64,000 bases of DNA from Pseudomonas sp. RIT288 (GTDB lineage: Bacteria > Pseudomonadota > Gammaproteobacteria > Pseudomonadales > Pseudomonadaceae). How positions within the stretch are numbered: position 1 is the stretch's first letter; every line of letters begins with the position of its first letter. Below, piece by piece: positions 44,901 to 53,140 of this stretch. The stretch covers positions 1-64,000 of the forward strand of contig NZ_JFYN01000002.1 of assembly GCF_000631985.1 (NCBI RefSeq), in the 5' to 3' direction. The position numbers were made by a program, and so were the translations under genes. The notes under the pieces were generated by a model. The model did not search any database. It was not told the DNA's origin and worked only from the letters and a program-made list of their open reading frames with translations.

Positions 44901-45412
44901 TCAAGGGCGCGCGCTCGCCGGAACGCCTGCTGGATGAAGTGACACTCTTTCTGCACAAAGTCGAATCGCAGTTGTCCCATGAACGGCAGAAGATGCTCAA
45001 GACTGCGCGCAGTCGCGACAAGGTCTTCGAAGGTCGCAAGGTGCTGCTGGTGGACGACGATGTGCGCAACATCTTCGCCCTGACCAGTGCACTGGAGCAC
45101 AAGGGCGCAGTCGTGGTGATCGGCCGTAATGGTCGCGAAGCGATTGATAAGTTGAATGAAGTCGAGGACATCGATCTGGTGCTGATGGACGTGATGATGC
45201 CGGAGATGGATGGTTTCGAAGCCACCATTGAAATCCGCAAGGATCCGCGCTGGCGCAAGCTGCCGATCATCGCGGTGACGGCCAAGGCCATGAAGGACGA
45301 TCAGGAGCGCTGCCTGCAGGCGGGCGCGAACGATTATCTGGCCAAGCCGATCGATCTGGATCGCCTGTTCTCGTTGATTCGCGTGTGGTTACCGAAGATG
45401 GAACGCATTTAG
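41912..45412 (+). CDS. Large hybrid sensor histidine kinase: CHASE3-like, GAF, HisKA, HATPase, three receivers
   Basis: 1166 residues. Membrane segments at ~20-45 and ~185-205 bracket a CHASE3-type periplasmic domain (VDLETGMRGFLLSGDEHFLDPY). A GAF domain (~245-390) and a long Glu/Gln coiled coil (~395-490) follow. HisKA has the phospho-His in FLANMSHELRTPLNSSL (His503), and the ATPase has IKNLLSNAVKF, DSGIGI and GGTGLGLSIS. Three C-terminal receivers begin at ILVVEDEPNF, VLLVEDDDLQ and VLLVDDDVRN, each with an Asp site (LLDMRLPD, VIDLKLPD, LMDVMMPE). First gene of a coupled operon; cheR starts within its stop codon. Confidence 0.93.
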   Translation: MSTRSTVDETRFRKLLTRNIGLPLGVGAISAVFFVSLITYLLSVIQWVEHTDRVINNANEAVKLTVDLETGMRGFLLSGDEHFLDPYETAKPRINVALNTLLELTADNPIQTDRLRRLQALQTEWSNYAQSMIDLQRSSGDYRGAVKAGRGKRLTDEIRKQFEDVIDMEQQLRATRNEEVRRTTIWSITLYLLFIAGISGLLAYVGRRDLVSLSDSYSANLAAQQASAERLERQAWMRSGQTELAEQVLGQLTLNLLGRNILQFCAQYLGTAVAALYVREEHGGLKRVASYGFSREQEEKDQQIYSGEGIVGQVAEQGQLIRLDSVPADYFKVSSGLGAGLPHSVLVVPTSDDDRVNGVIELGFLRPLTDRDIDLLELIAGNIGTSIEAARYRQRLQEVLAETQQLNEELQVQQEELKTANEELEEQSRILKESQAHLETQQVELEQTNEQLAEQAQTLAEQRDAMDQKNTELNQAQVQLEERAEELQRSSKYKSEFLANMSHELRTPLNSSLILAKLLAENPQDNLTAEQVKFAESIYSAGNDLLNLINDILDISKVEAGKLEVIPENTSVARLADGLRSVFEPLAADKQLTFSVELQPDAPIMLYTDRQRLEQVIKNLLSNAVKFTEHGAVSLTIAGQPNERIAFIVRDSGIGIAADQQESIFEAFRQADGTTNRKYGGTGLGLSISRDLAALLGGSISVSSAPGQGSVFTLVLPQQYSEPGDSPAIPLTFTPPVSAPAPVVQPPSIAVSPMAPVHIPRFADDRGKAPFATRCILVVEDEPNFAHILYDLAHELGYQCLVAHGADEGYDLAREFVPDAILLDMRLPDHSGLTVLQRLKEHAETRHIPVHVISVEDRVEAAMHMGAIGYAVKPTTREELKDVFARLEAKLTQKVKRVLLVEDDDLQRESIARLIGDDDIEITAVGLAQEALEKLRTTIYDCMVIDLKLPDMLGNDLLKRMSTEDICSFPPVIVYTGRNLTRDEEAELRKYSRSIIIKGARSPERLLDEVTLFLHKVESQLSHERQKMLKTARSRDKVFEGRKVLLVDDDVRNIFALTSALEHKGAVVVIGRNGREAIDKLNEVEDIDLVLMDVMMPEMDGFEATIEIRKDPRWRKLPIIAVTAKAMKDDQERCLQAGANDYLAKPIDLDRLFSLIRVWLPKMERI

Positions 45413-46245
45413 TGGATAGCCGTCACTCCGCGGAGCGCAACAGCGAAATCGAATTACGCCTGTTGATTGAGGCCATCTACCTCAAGTACAGCTACGATTT
45501 TCGCGATTACTCGGGCGCTTCGATCAAGCGCCGGGTGCAGCACGCCTTGAGCCAGTTCGAATGCGCGACGATCTCGGCGTTGCAGGAGAAAGTCCTGCAC
45601 GATCCCACGGCGTTCATGCAGTTGCTGCAGTTGCTGACGATCCCGGTCAGCGAGATGTTCCGCGATCCGTCGCACTTCCTGGCAATCCGCAAGGAAGTGG
45701 TGCCGCTGCTGCGCACCTATCCGTCGCTGAAGATCTGGATCGCCGGCTGCAGCACCGGCGAGGAGGTCTATTCGATGGCGATTCTGCTGCGCGAAGAAGG
45801 CTTGCTCGACCGTACGATCATCTACGCCACCGACATCAACCCGCGCTCGCTGGACAAGGCCAAGCAGGGGATTTTCTCGATGGAGAACGTGCGCGCCTAC
45901 ACCGCCAATTACCAGCAGGCCGGCGGCCAGCGCTCCTTTGCCGATTACTACACGGCTGCGTACGGCTACGCGATCTTCGACAAGAGCCTGTGCGAGAACG
46001 TGACCTTCGCCGACCACAGTCTGGCAACGGACAGCGTGTTCTCCGAAACGCAGCTGATTTCTTGCCGCAACGTGCTGATTTACTTCAACAAGAAACTTCA
46101 GGACCGTGCCTTCGGTCTGTTTCATGAATCGCTGTGCCATCGTGGTTTTCTGGTGTTGGGCAGCAAGGAAACGCTGGATTTTTCCGGTTACGCGAATCAG
46201 TTCGAACCGCTGGTCAAACAAGAACGGATCTACCGCAAATTATGA
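45412..46245 (+). CDS. CheR-type SAM-dependent protein methyltransferase
   Basis: 277 residues from a GTG at 45412 overlapping the kinase TAG by one base; an ATG-type start at 45385 would overlap further. N-terminal helical CheR_N (LLIEAIYLKYSYDFRDYSGASIKRRVQHAL), then the SAM domain: IWIAGCSTGEEVYSMAILL, IYATDINPRSLDKAKQG, DKSLCENVTFADHSL and LISCRNVLIYFNKKLQ. CheR methylates glutamates of chemoreceptors, but no receptor gene is near. Its target here may be a kinase in the same operon (inference). Confidence 0.9.
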   Translation: MDSRHSAERNSEIELRLLIEAIYLKYSYDFRDYSGASIKRRVQHALSQFECATISALQEKVLHDPTAFMQLLQLLTIPVSEMFRDPSHFLAIRKEVVPLLRTYPSLKIWIAGCSTGEEVYSMAILLREEGLLDRTIIYATDINPRSLDKAKQGIFSMENVRAYTANYQQAGGQRSFADYYTAAYGYAIFDKSLCENVTFADHSLATDSVFSETQLISCRNVLIYFNKKLQDRAFGLFHESLCHRGFLVLGSKETLDFSGYANQFEPLVKQERIYRKL

Positions 46246-46835
46246 ACGATGCCGTGGATTTGCCTCGCGTCGAGGCCATCGTGGTCGGTGCTTCGGCCGG
46301 TGGGGTCGAGGCCCTGCTGACGCTGCTCGCGCCGCTGCGCCAGGGTTACGTGTTGCCGATCATTGTTGTGTTGCACCTGCCGGAGGAGCGCCGCAGCCAA
46401 TTGGCCGAGGTATTCGCCCGGCGACTGATGTTGCCGGTGGAGGAGGCGACCGACAAACAGGACATCGCCCCCGGCACGGTTTACTTCGCTACACCCGGTT
46501 ACCACCTGTCGGTGGAGCAGGATCGCAGTCTGTCGCTGAGTCTTGAAGACCGCGTGCACCATTCCCGTCCGGCCATTGATTACTTGTTTGAATCCGCCGC
46601 TGATGTTTACGGCGAAACCTTGGCTGCCGTGTTGCTGACCGGCGCCAATCACGATGGCGCTCGCGGCCTGGCGCAAGTCAAACAGCGCGGCGGACTGACC
46701 ATCGTGCAAGACCCGCAAGATGCACAGGTCGCCACCATGCCTCAGGCTGCACTGAAGCTTCAGCAGCCTGACCATGTCCTACCCATTCACGGCATCGGCC
46801 GTCTGCTTGTCGAGCTGGAACGAATCGCATGCTGA
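46242..46835 (+). CDS. CheB-type methylesterase, catalytic domain only
   Basis: 197 residues from the ATG at 46242, overlapping the cheR stop (ATGA). It has only the esterase domain, without the receiver found in classical CheB. Triad positions: Ser18 in IVVGASAGGVEAL, His45 in VVLHLPEERRS, Asp138 in LLTGANHDGARGL, plus ATMPQAA near the end. Likely reverses CheR modification or deamidates a target in the same pathway. Confidence 0.9.
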   Translation: MNDAVDLPRVEAIVVGASAGGVEALLTLLAPLRQGYVLPIIVVLHLPEERRSQLAEVFARRLMLPVEEATDKQDIAPGTVYFATPGYHLSVEQDRSLSLSLEDRVHHSRPAIDYLFESAADVYGETLAAVLLTGANHDGARGLAQVKQRGGLTIVQDPQDAQVATMPQAALKLQQPDHVLPIHGIGRLLVELERIAC

Positions 46836-48043
46836 GTAATATCCAGGCCAAATTGCTGATCGTCGACGATCTGCCGGAGAACCTGCTGGCCCTCGAAGCG
46901 CTGATCAAGCGCGAGGACCGCACGGTGTACAAGGCGCTGTCGGCGGACGAGGCACTTTCGCTGCTGCTGCAACACGAGTTCGCCATGGCCATCCTCGACG
47001 TGCAGATGCCGGGCATGAACGGCTTCGAACTCGCCGAGTTGATGCGCGGCACCGAAAAAACCAAAAACATCCCGATCATCTTTGTCAGCGCCGCCGGCCG
47101 TGAACTGAACTACGCGTTCAAGGGCTACGAGAGCGGGGCGGTGGACTTCCTGCACAAGCCGCTGGATATCCACGCGGTGAAGAGCAAGGTCAACGTGTTT
47201 GTCGACCTGTACCGCCAGAGCAAGGCCATGAAGCAACAGGTCGAAGCGCTCGAGCAGGCGCGCCGCGAGCAGGAAGCGCTGCTGCAACAACTGCAAAGCA
47301 CGCAGCTGGAGCTGGAGCAGGCGGTGCGCATGCGCGATGACTTCATGTCGATCGTCGCCCACGAAGTGCGCACGCCGCTCAACGGCCTGATACTCGAAAC
47401 CCAGTTGCGCAAGATGCACCTGGCGCGGGACAACGCCGCGGCGTTCACCCTCGACAAGATGCACGCGATGGTTGATCGCGACGAACGCCAGATCAAAAGC
47501 CTGATCCGGCTGATCGAAGACATGCTCGACGTTTCGCGCATCCGCACCGGCAAGCTGTCGATCCGGCCGAATCGTTTCGATCTGTCACAACTGGTGGCCA
47601 ACCTGCTGCAGAATTTCGCCCAGCAGATCGAGGCCGCCGAGACCGAAGTGTCGTTCACCGCGCCGGAGCCGGTGGAAGGCCATTGGGACGAATTTCGCAT
47701 CGAGCAGGTGGTGTCCAACCTGCTGACCAATGCCTTGCGCTACGGTGGTCGCAGCCCGATTCAGGTGCGCGTGTACCGTGCAGGCGACGAGGCGCGGGTC
47801 GAGGTTCAGGACCGTGGCATCGGCATCAGCGAAGAGAACCAGAAGCGTATTTTCCAACAGTTCGAACGGGTTTCCGCCAAGACGGTAGTGGCTGGTCTCG
47901 GGCTGGGTCTGTTCATTTCCGAGCAGATCGTCGCCGCCCATGGCGGCTCCATCGTCGTCGAGAGTCAAATCAACGAAGGCGCCCTGTTTCGCGTTTGTCT
48001 GCCAATCCAGGAAAACGGCATATCCGACGCAACCTCTGAGTGA
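46829..48043 (+). CDS. Receiver-histidine kinase (REC-HisKA-HATPase)
   Basis: 404 residues, overlapping cheB by 7 bases. N-terminal receiver with Asp57 (AILDVQMPGMNGFELAELM) and the conserved Lys (FLHKPLDI), a coiled coil ~130-168, HisKA with His178 (DFMSIVAHEVRTPLNGLI), and an ATPase with VVSNLLTNALRYGG, DRGIGIS and LGLGLFISEQI. No membrane segment, so cytosolic. It may receive phosphate from the large hybrid kinase through its receiver and relay further. Confidence 0.92.
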   Translation: MLSNIQAKLLIVDDLPENLLALEALIKREDRTVYKALSADEALSLLLQHEFAMAILDVQMPGMNGFELAELMRGTEKTKNIPIIFVSAAGRELNYAFKGYESGAVDFLHKPLDIHAVKSKVNVFVDLYRQSKAMKQQVEALEQARREQEALLQQLQSTQLELEQAVRMRDDFMSIVAHEVRTPLNGLILETQLRKMHLARDNAAAFTLDKMHAMVDRDERQIKSLIRLIEDMLDVSRIRTGKLSIRPNRFDLSQLVANLLQNFAQQIEAAETEVSFTAPEPVEGHWDEFRIEQVVSNLLTNALRYGGRSPIQVRVYRAGDEARVEVQDRGIGISEENQKRIFQQFERVSAKTVVAGLGLGLFISEQIVAAHGGSIVVESQINEGALFRVCLPIQENGISDATSE

Positions 48044-48087
48044 CCGCACGGTCGTATCAGCAGCTATTGACCGAACAAAGGCTTCCC

Positions 48088-48465
48088 ATGAGCGTAGATG
48101 CACAAGATGTAGTACTCGTCGTCGAGGACGAACCGGTTATCTTGATGGTGCTGACAGATTACCTGTCGGGGCAGGGGTACCGTGTGTTGCAGGCCGAAAA
48201 CGGCGAGCAGGCGTTCGAGATCCTGGCGAGCAAGCCGCATCTGGACATGCTGATCACTGACTTCCGCCTGCCGGGCGGGATTTCCGGCGTGCAGATCGCC
48301 GAACCGGCAGTAAAACTGCGCCCGGATCTGAAGGTGATCTTCATCAGCGGCTACCCGCAGGAAATCCGCGAGACCGGCAGCCCCATCACGCGCAAGGCGC
48401 CGATCCTGGAAAAACCGTTCGATCTGGACGTATTGCAGGAAAAGATTCAGGAACTGCTGGCCTGA
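48088..48465 (+). CDS. Stand-alone response regulator receiver domain
   Basis: 125 residues from the ATG at 48088, which has AAAGG upstream; a GTG at 48040 is less likely. VVLVVEDEPVILMVLTDYLSGQGY, Asp site LITDFRLPGGISGVQIAE, FISGYPQEI and LEKPFDLDVL. No output domain. Last gene of the signalling operon; a REP hairpin follows. Confidence 0.88.
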   Translation: MSVDAQDVVLVVEDEPVILMVLTDYLSGQGYRVLQAENGEQAFEILASKPHLDMLITDFRLPGGISGVQIAEPAVKLRPDLKVIFISGYPQEIRETGSPITRKAPILEKPFDLDVLQEKIQELLA

Positions 48466-48487
48466 TCAAAAAACACTGAAATGCCCG

Positions 48488-48566
48488 TGTAGGAGCTGCC
48501 GCAGGCTGCGATCTTTTGATCTTGAAAACAAGATCAAAAGATCGCAGCCTGCGGCAGCTCCTACAG
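48488..48566. repeat. REP-type inverted pair (GTAGGAGCTGCCGCAGGCTGCGATC family)
   Basis: Near-perfect 36-base arms: TGTAGGAGCTGCCGCAGGCT...AAGATC at 48488 onward and the inverse ending GCAGCTCCTACA at 48566, loop only a few bases (CTTGAAAACAAG). Lies between two convergent signalling genes and probably terminates both. Confidence 0.9.
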
Positions 48567-48580
48567 TTGTTTTGGGGGGA

Positions 48581-50251
48581 TCAGTTCTTGATCATCTCGC
48601 GGACCTTGGCGGTCAACAGATCGAAAGTGAACGGTTTGGTGATCATCTGCATGCCCGGGTCGAGGAAACCACCGCGCACTGCCGCGTGCTCGGCATAGCC
48701 GGTGATGAACAACACCTTCAATCCCGGCCGATACTGCCGGCCGATTTCGGCCAGTTGCCGGCCGTTCATGCCCGGCAGGCCGACGTCACTGATCAGCAGG
48801 TCGATGCGCTGCGTCGAGTTGAGGATCGGTACGGCGCCGTCGGCATCGCCGGCTTCGACAAACGCATAACCCAACTCACTGAGCACCGCGCTGACCAGTA
48901 CGCGTACGGCGGGGTCGTCCTCGACGATCAACACGGTTTCGCCATCCAGCGCCTCCGGGGCCTGCTGAATATCGGACACCGGATGCTCCAGCTCTTCGCC
49001 GCGAAAGCGCGGCAGGTACAGTTTGACCGTGGTGCCCTGATCGATTTCGCTGTCGATCGAAACATGACCACGGGACTGTTTGCTGAAGCCGTAGATCATC
49101 GACAAGCCTAAACCGGTGCCCTGACCGATCGGCTTGGTGGTGAAAAACGGATCGAATGCGCGGCTGACCACGCTCTGCGCCATGCCACTGCCGTTATCGG
49201 TGACGCTGAGCATCACGTAGTCGCCAGGCTCGAGATTCGGGTAGGCCTCGGTGAACTCCGGCTTAAGCACCTGGTTGCTGGTCTCGACCACCAGTTTGCC
49301 GCCCTCGGGCATGGCATCGCGAGCGTTGAGCACCAGGTTGAGCAGGGCGCTTTCCAGTTGATTGGGGTCGGCTTCGGCCACCCACAAGTCGTCGTCAAGG
49401 CGCATGTCCAACTGGATACTTTCGTTGAGGCTGCGCTGCAGCAGCTCGCCCATCGACAGCACCAGTGTGTTCATCTGCACAGCTTTGGAGTCCAGCGATT
49501 GCCGGCGGGAGAACGCCAGCAAACGGTGAGTCAGGCCGGCCGCGCGGTTGGCTGAAGTGACACCGAGATCGATCAGGCTGTCGAGGTCTTCGGTGCGCCC
49601 GCGCGCCAGCCGCCGACGCAGCAGTTCCAGACTGCCGATAATCCCGGTGAGCATGTTGTTGAAGTCGTGAGCGATGCCGCCGGTCAACTGACCGACCGCT
49701 TCCATTTTCTGTGACTGGCGCAGGGCTTCTTCGTTGTGGCGCAGTTGCGCGGTGCGTTCCTCGACCTGTTGCTCAAGGGTTTCCAGGGTCGATTGCAGTC
49801 GGCGCTCGCTTTCACTCAGATCAATCAGGCGATCGCGGGCTTCGTACTGTCGTCGTCGCCCGCGCAGGGCGGTGGAGACCAGGCTGACCAGAGTCGCCGG
49901 ATGAAACGGGCGCTCAAGGAACGTGACGTTGCCCAGCAGTTTGCTCAGGCGCGAGGAGGGGCCCGGTTCCGGGCCGCCGTGGTGGGTCAGCAAGACGATC
50001 GGCAGATCCGACCAGGCCGGCTGCTGCTCCAGAAAATGCAGCAGCGTTTCCAGCTCGGGGCCGCGCAGGGCTTCGGTGGCTATCAACAAGAGTCCGGCGC
50101 CAGGCTCCAGTTCTGTGCACAGTGTGCCCAGATCCGGAGTGATGACCCCGCCGTAACCCGCTTCATTGAGAATCATCAGCGCCACTTGGCTGTCCCGGCC
50201 CATGGGCGCCAGAATCAGCGCCCGTTCCGGCAGTGGTACGGAAGCTGTCAC
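48581..50251 (-). CDS. Hybrid histidine kinase with N-terminal pseudo-receiver
   Basis: 556 residues from a GTG at 50251 overlapping the kaiC-like stop (GTGA). Residues 1-130 have the receiver fold pattern (ALILAPMGRDSQVALMILNEAGY, LPIVLLTHHGG, FLERPFHPATL) but the phosphoacceptor position reads GLLLIATEAL with no Asp. A coiled coil leads to HisKA with His195 (MEAVGQLTGGIAHDFNNMLTG) and the ATPase (NLVLNARDAMP, GTGLGLSMIYGF). A canonical receiver (ETVLIVEDDPAVRV, LLISDVGLPGMNG) ends it. No membrane segment. Co-translated with KaiC, which may be its signalling partner (inference). Confidence 0.9.
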   Translation of the reverse strand: MTASVPLPERALILAPMGRDSQVALMILNEAGYGGVITPDLGTLCTELEPGAGLLLIATEALRGPELETLLHFLEQQPAWSDLPIVLLTHHGGPEPGPSSRLSKLLGNVTFLERPFHPATLVSLVSTALRGRRRQYEARDRLIDLSESERRLQSTLETLEQQVEERTAQLRHNEEALRQSQKMEAVGQLTGGIAHDFNNMLTGIIGSLELLRRRLARGRTEDLDSLIDLGVTSANRAAGLTHRLLAFSRRQSLDSKAVQMNTLVLSMGELLQRSLNESIQLDMRLDDDLWVAEADPNQLESALLNLVLNARDAMPEGGKLVVETSNQVLKPEFTEAYPNLEPGDYVMLSVTDNGSGMAQSVVSRAFDPFFTTKPIGQGTGLGLSMIYGFSKQSRGHVSIDSEIDQGTTVKLYLPRFRGEELEHPVSDIQQAPEALDGETVLIVEDDPAVRVLVSAVLSELGYAFVEAGDADGAVPILNSTQRIDLLISDVGLPGMNGRQLAEIGRQYRPGLKVLFITGYAEHAAVRGGFLDPGMQMITKPFTFDLLTAKVREMIKN

Positions 50252-51765
50252 AAGGTTTCTTCCCGCAACAGCGGATTGCTCGCGCCGAGGTAAGTCGGCA
50301 CGCCACGCAACACTCCCTGGAACGCTTCCAGCGGTTCGCCGATGGTCATGCCCTGGCCCGAAATGCGGTATTCACGAATGGTCGATTCGTGGCTGCCGGT
50401 GCGTTTCTTGATAATGGAAATGGCCCGACGGACCTTGCCGATGGCTTCGAAGTAGCGCAGCAGGATCACCGTGTCGGCCAGGTAAGTGATGTCGACCGGC
50501 GCCTGCATGTCGCCGACCAGACCGTGCTGGGCAACGGTCATGAAGGTCGCCGCACCTTTGCGGTTCAGATACAACAGCAGCTCGTGCATGTGCAGCACCA
50601 GTGCGTTTTCTTCCGGCATTGCGGCCTGATAGCCGTTGATGCTGTCGATCACCACGGTCTTGATGTTGCCCTCATCAACGCAGCGACGCACCCGATGCGA
50701 GAACTCGCCGGGGGACAGTTCGGCGGCGTCTACCTGATCGATCAGCAGGTTGCCGGTGGCTTGCAGGGCCTTGAGGTCGATGCCGATATTTTTCATGCGC
50801 TCGAACAGCAAGCCCAGCTCTTCATCAAAGATAAACAGCGCAGCTTTTTCGCCCCGGGCCACTGCCGCAGCGGCGAAGATCATCGAAATCAGCGATTTGC
50901 CGGTACCGGCCGGGCCAAGAATCAGCGTGCTGGAGCCGGTTTCGACCCCGCCGCCGAGCAAGGCATCCATTTCCTGAATCCCGCTGCTCAGTTGCAGGCG
51001 CGGGTAGTCGCTGCGGTGTTCGGCAGCCACCAGGCGCGGGAACACATGGACGCCGTCGCCCATGATGGTGAAGTCGTGGTAACCGCCACGGTACTTCTGG
51101 CCGCGATACTTGACGATGCGCACGCGGCGGCGCTCGGCGCCGTAATTGGGTGTCAGTTCTTCGAGGCGGATCACCCCGTGGGCGACGCTGTGCACGGTCT
51201 TGTCGAGCGACTCGGTGGTCAGGTCGTCAAGCAGCAGGACAGTGGCGTCGTAACGCACGAAGTAGTGTTTGATCGCCAGAATCTGCCGGCGGTAGCGCAG
51301 CGAACTCTGCGCCAGCAGGCGAATCTCCGACAAGCTGTCGAGCACCACACGGGTCGGCTTGAAGCGCTCGACCACTTCGAAAATCTGCTTGGTGGCTTCG
51401 CCCAGTTCGAGGTCGGAGGAGTACAGCAGGCTTTGCTGATGCTCGGCGTTGAGCAGGCTTTCGGGCGGCGTCAGCTCGAAGATTTCGATGTTTTCGTTCA
51501 GCTCCCAACCGTGGGACAGCGCGCCCTGGCGCAGTTCACGTTCGGTTTCCGACAGCGTGATGTACAGACAGCGTTCGCCGGCACGGGCGCCCGCCATCAG
51601 GAAATGCAACGCGACGGTGGTTTTGCCTGTGCCGGGTTCACCCTCGAGCAAAAACACATGCCCTCGGGACAGACCGCCGGCGAGGATGTCATCCAGGCCG
51701 ACGATGCCGGTGGCGGCTTTTGCACTGATCAACTCGTTGGACGTAGACAAAGAATGCCCTCTCAT
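50248..51765 (-). CDS. KaiC-family double RecA-like ATPase
   Basis: 505 residues with tandem KaiC domains. CI has Walker A GEPGTGKTT (42-50) and VVLDSLSEIR. CII has Walker A GPAGTGKS (284-291), FDEE with catalytic Glu pair (315-316) and VVIDSINGY. The end matches cyanobacterial KaiC in layout (TVILLRYFEAIGKVRRAISIIKKR, STIREYRI). The phosphosite pair Ser431-Thr432 of the clock protein appears as Thr-Tyr (DITYLADT). No kaiA or kaiB is in the window. First gene of a two-gene unit with the pseudo-receiver kinase. The start may instead be a TTG at 51750 that follows GAGGG. Confidence 0.92.
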   Translation of the reverse strand: MRGHSLSTSNELISAKAATGIVGLDDILAGGLSRGHVFLLEGEPGTGKTTVALHFLMAGARAGERCLYITLSETERELRQGALSHGWELNENIEIFELTPPESLLNAEHQQSLLYSSDLELGEATKQIFEVVERFKPTRVVLDSLSEIRLLAQSSLRYRRQILAIKHYFVRYDATVLLLDDLTTESLDKTVHSVAHGVIRLEELTPNYGAERRRVRIVKYRGQKYRGGYHDFTIMGDGVHVFPRLVAAEHRSDYPRLQLSSGIQEMDALLGGGVETGSSTLILGPAGTGKSLISMIFAAAAVARGEKAALFIFDEELGLLFERMKNIGIDLKALQATGNLLIDQVDAAELSPGEFSHRVRRCVDEGNIKTVVIDSINGYQAAMPEENALVLHMHELLLYLNRKGAATFMTVAQHGLVGDMQAPVDITYLADTVILLRYFEAIGKVRRAISIIKKRTGSHESTIREYRISGQGMTIGEPLEAFQGVLRGVPTYLGASNPLLREETL

Positions 51766-51890
51766 GACTAGGGGAATCGAGGCAGCAGGCTGTATCAGCC
51801 GTTGTGCACTACCTGATTACTTGACCGCTGCCAATCATGACGGTTCCGAGGTTTCGATATCAAAATGTCATTGAATTAACCGCTTAAGAC

Positions 51891-52946
51891 TCAAAGTCCC
51901 TGCTGCAACGCCGGGTCATCAGGGTTCATCTGCTCCAGTTGCGCGAGCAGGATCTGCACGTTCTGCAACTGGCCGCTTTCCTTCCAGTAATTGATCAGCA
52001 ACACCCGCGCCTTGCGGTCGGCGGGGTGGCGCTGGACGACTTCCTGCAACTGCTTTTGCGCCGCTTCCAGCTCTTGCGCGGTGTGCAGGGTGGTGGCGAG
52101 GTCGTAGCGGTAATCCTTGTTGTCCGGCTCCAGTTCTACCGCTTTGGACAAGCCGAGCAGGGCAAACTCACGCTGGTCGTGGTGCAACAACCACAGCCCG
52201 AGCGCGTGTTGCAGGTAGGCGGAATCCGGTTGCGCCTGCAACTGTTTGGCGAGCAACTGGCGGGCGGCGTCGCTCTGGCCCTGACGGTCAAGAACATCGA
52301 TCTGCATCACCAGCGCCGGCAGATTGCCCGGTTCCAGGCGCAGGGTGTTGTCCAGCGCTTGCTGGGCCTGTTTGAGTTCGGCGTTATGCAGATACAGGCG
52401 CGCCAGTTGCGCGTAGGTGGCGGCGCTTTCCGGTTGACCCTTGAGCACGTGTTCCCAGCCATCGATCGCTTGCTGCAGCGGGGCGAAATACAGACCGAGT
52501 TCATCTGGCGTCAGGCCGAGCAGGGCGTTGATGGCGGCGAACCGTACGCTTTGGTCTTCATCGTCGAGCATCGGCCCGAGCAGCAGACTGCGTTGCCCGC
52601 CGGGCACCAGCCCGACCACACTTTGAATCGCCGCCAGCCGTACTTCGGGGGCTTCGTTCTGCAGATGGGCGTCGGCCAGTTTCAGCGCTTGCGGGCTCGG
52701 ATAGTTGGGCAGCTCGGCCAGCAGCCAGACACTGCGCTTGACTGACAGGTCCGGGCGCCCCAGCTGCTGATATAACTGCCGCGCGGCTCCCGGCTGACCG
52801 GAACGGGCCGCCGTCAGGGCTTCGCTGTAGCCGCGCTTGATCGCTTCTGGCACCACTGGGGCGGTGGAGCGCAGGGATAACCAGGCAATGACGACGAGCA
52901 GCACAAGGCCAAGGCTGATGAGCAGGTAGCGGCGGGACTGAGGCAT
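51891..52946 (-). CDS. Membrane-anchored HEAT/TPR repeat protein
   Basis: 351 residues from the ATG at 52946 (the frame stays open to 53192). One N-terminal membrane segment (YLLISLGLVLLVVIAWLSL) is followed by a HEAT-like part (ALKLADAHLQNEAPEVRLAAIQSVVGL, DEDQSVRFAAINALLGL) and then several TPR units (ATYAQLARLYLHNAELKQAQQALDNTLRLEPGN, YLQHALGLWLLHHDQREFALLGLSKAVELEPDN, DYRYDLATTLHTAQELEAAQKQLQEV). A periplasmic scaffold is likely. Similar repeats occur in proteins accompanying cytochrome c nitrite/DmsE-type systems, but no such genes are adjacent. Confidence 0.78.
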   Translation of the reverse strand: MPQSRRYLLISLGLVLLVVIAWLSLRSTAPVVPEAIKRGYSEALTAARSGQPGAARQLYQQLGRPDLSVKRSVWLLAELPNYPSPQALKLADAHLQNEAPEVRLAAIQSVVGLVPGGQRSLLLGPMLDDEDQSVRFAAINALLGLTPDELGLYFAPLQQAIDGWEHVLKGQPESAATYAQLARLYLHNAELKQAQQALDNTLRLEPGNLPALVMQIDVLDRQGQSDAARQLLAKQLQAQPDSAYLQHALGLWLLHHDQREFALLGLSKAVELEPDNKDYRYDLATTLHTAQELEAAQKQLQEVVQRHPADRKARVLLINYWKESGQLQNVQILLAQLEQMNPDDPALQQGL

Positions 52947-53035
52947 GCAGATTTCCGTGAACTGGCGTTCTTTAGCAGAGGGGCAAGCTTCGGTCAGAGA
53001 AGGCCATGAGTCAAACCCGTGCTTGCGAATTGACC

Positions 53036-53120
53036 TGTAGGAGGTGCCGCAGGCTGCGATCTTTTGATGTCGCTTCTGAAAAACAAGATTAAAAGATCGC
53101 AGCCTGCGGTAGCTCCTACA
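53036..53120. repeat. REP-type inverted pair (GTAGGAGNTGCCGCAGGCTGCGATC family)
   Basis: TGTAGGAGGTGCCGCAGGCT at 53036 and the inverse GCCTGCGGTAGCTCCTACA ending 53120; AGATCGC and AAAAGATC arms also pair. Lies upstream of the TPR gene and downstream of oprN. Confidence 0.85.
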
Positions 53121-53140
53121 GAAGGGGCGGGTAAAAAAAA

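Noticed and set aside
48488..48566. Repeated palindromes taken as a CRISPR array
   Set aside because: The repeats are single doublets scattered at distant sites with no regular spacers, so they are REP elements and not CRISPR.
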